Source: Cytophagaceae bacterium
GTDB lineage: Bacteria > Bacteroidota > Bacteroidia > Cytophagales > Spirosomataceae
Direction of reading: 5' to 3'
NCBI GenBank assembly: GCA_947461155.1
Contig: CANHKE010000116.1
Span: 1-5,488 of the forward strand
DNA length: 5,488 nt
The first letter of the stretch is position 1. Each line of letters opens with the position of its first letter. Below are positions 4,919-5,488 of the stretch, piece after piece. A model generated the notes under the pieces. It was given only the letters and a program-made list of their open reading frames with translations. It had not been told where the DNA came from and ran no database searches. Made by a program: the position numbers and the translations under genes.

Positions 4919-5488
4919 ATGACCTATTTCTCTCCCACCGACTTAATTATAAATCCAGATGGTAGTTCCTACCATTTAGCGATTCGCCCCGATCAATTAC
5001 CAGACCATTTGATTTTAGTAGGTGATCCGGAACGGGTGCCTGTCGTTTCTCAATACTTTGATCGAATCGATACGCAAATTCATAAACGGGAATTTGTGAG
5101 CCATTTTGGGGAATTAAATGGCCGAAGGTTGGGTGTGATTTCCAGTGGAATTGGGGCGGATAATGTGGAGATTGTATTGAATGAATTGGATGCTTTGGTC
5201 AATATTGATTTCAAAACACGCTTAGCTAAATCGGATAATAAATCCTTGAATTTAATCCGAATTGGAACGTCAGGAAGCATCCAAGAATCAATTCCTGTGG
5301 ATACGTTTTTGGTTTCTGAAGCTGCGATTGGCTTTGATAATTTAGCGCAGTTTTATGGTTTTGAGGGAGAAAATATGCTCCCAGTTGATTTATTAGCAGC
5401 TTGGTGTGCAGAAATCCATTACCCAATTCCTGTATATGGCGCCAAAGCAAGTTCGAAATTAATGGATATGTTTTCGAATATTCCCTTG
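4919..5488 (+). CDS. Nucleoside phosphorylase, uridine phosphorylase-like (3' end outside the window)
   Basis: The first 190 codons of a nucleoside phosphorylase run open to the right edge. The protein starts MTYFSPTDLIINPDGSSYHL. It carries the phosphate-binding GDPER (35-39), the SSGIGADNVEIVLNEL segment (75-90) and the core IRIGTSGSIQESIPVDTFLVSEAAIGFDN (113 onward), which aligns with the IGT-G loop of the family. These enzymes split nucleosides with phosphate to give base and ribose-1-phosphate in cytoplasmic salvage. The N-terminal layout favours the uridine phosphorylase side of the family, but the base-specificity residues lie partly beyond the edge. The start is the first ATG after the 41-bp divergent gap, with no Shine-Dalgarno sequence. 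Confidence 0.9.
   Translation, partial: MTYFSPTDLIINPDGSSYHLAIRPDQLPDHLILVGDPERVPVVSQYFDRIDTQIHKREFVSHFGELNGRRLGVISSGIGADNVEIVLNELDALVNIDFKTRLAKSDNKSLNLIRIGTSGSIQESIPVDTFLVSEAAIGFDNLAQFYGFEGENMLPVDLLAAWCAEIHYPIPVYGAKASSKLMDMFSNIPL

Noticed and set aside
5080..5450. Two minus-strand open frames opposite the nucleoside phosphorylase
   Set aside because: The plus-strand frame is clearly coding with family motifs; the antisense frames have no recognisable features.

Overview
The window looks like chromosomal core DNA from a member of the Bacteroidota. The reasons are a DUF3127 protein (a family I know mainly from this phylum), a GreA/GreB-like protein of the short Bacteroidota type, no Shine-Dalgarno sequences but A/T-rich leaders, and two candidate promoters close to the phylum-specific TTG / TAnnTTTG pattern. 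I see no mobile element, CRISPR array, phage gene or defence system. I also do not see a convincing undescribed multi-gene system; the most unusual signals lie at the 3' ends of the genes.

Layout. (1) 1-565, plus: 3' part of a pirin-family gene, cut by the left edge. (2) 563-710: 3' intergenic block between convergent genes. Two inverted arrays of a 7-bp unit (TARAGAG) start exactly at the two TAG stop codons and flank a bidirectional hairpin terminator. (3) 708-1082, minus: DUF3127 OB-fold-like protein with an SSB-like acidic tip (DDLPF). (4) 1154-1237, plus: tRNA-Leu(GAG) with a plausible promoter, followed 27 nt later by trhO (1265-2263, plus), a rhodanese-type tRNA U34 hydroxylase. (5) 2254-4877, minus: a tightly packed four-gene operon. 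In transcription order it holds a GreA/GreB-like factor, a DUF2834 membrane protein, a DUF1801 protein and a secreted class-C-beta-lactamase-like serine hydrolase. Junctions are a 4-nt overlap, a 4-nt gap and a 4-nt overlap. The hydrolase gene overlaps trhO tail to tail by 10 bp inside a near-perfect palindrome that is coding on both strands and looks like a bidirectional terminator. (6) 4919-5488, plus: 5' part of a nucleoside phosphorylase gene, divergent from the operon across only 41 bp and cut by the right edge.

How the genes work together. The tRNA and trhO form a small decoding module, although the GAG tRNA itself is not a U34 substrate. The minus-strand operon mixes a putative RNA-polymerase-channel protein with envelope or secreted proteins; co-transcription is strongly suggested, a shared pathway is not. 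No stretch over 300 bp lacks a gene; the largest gap is the 142-bp repeat/terminator block.
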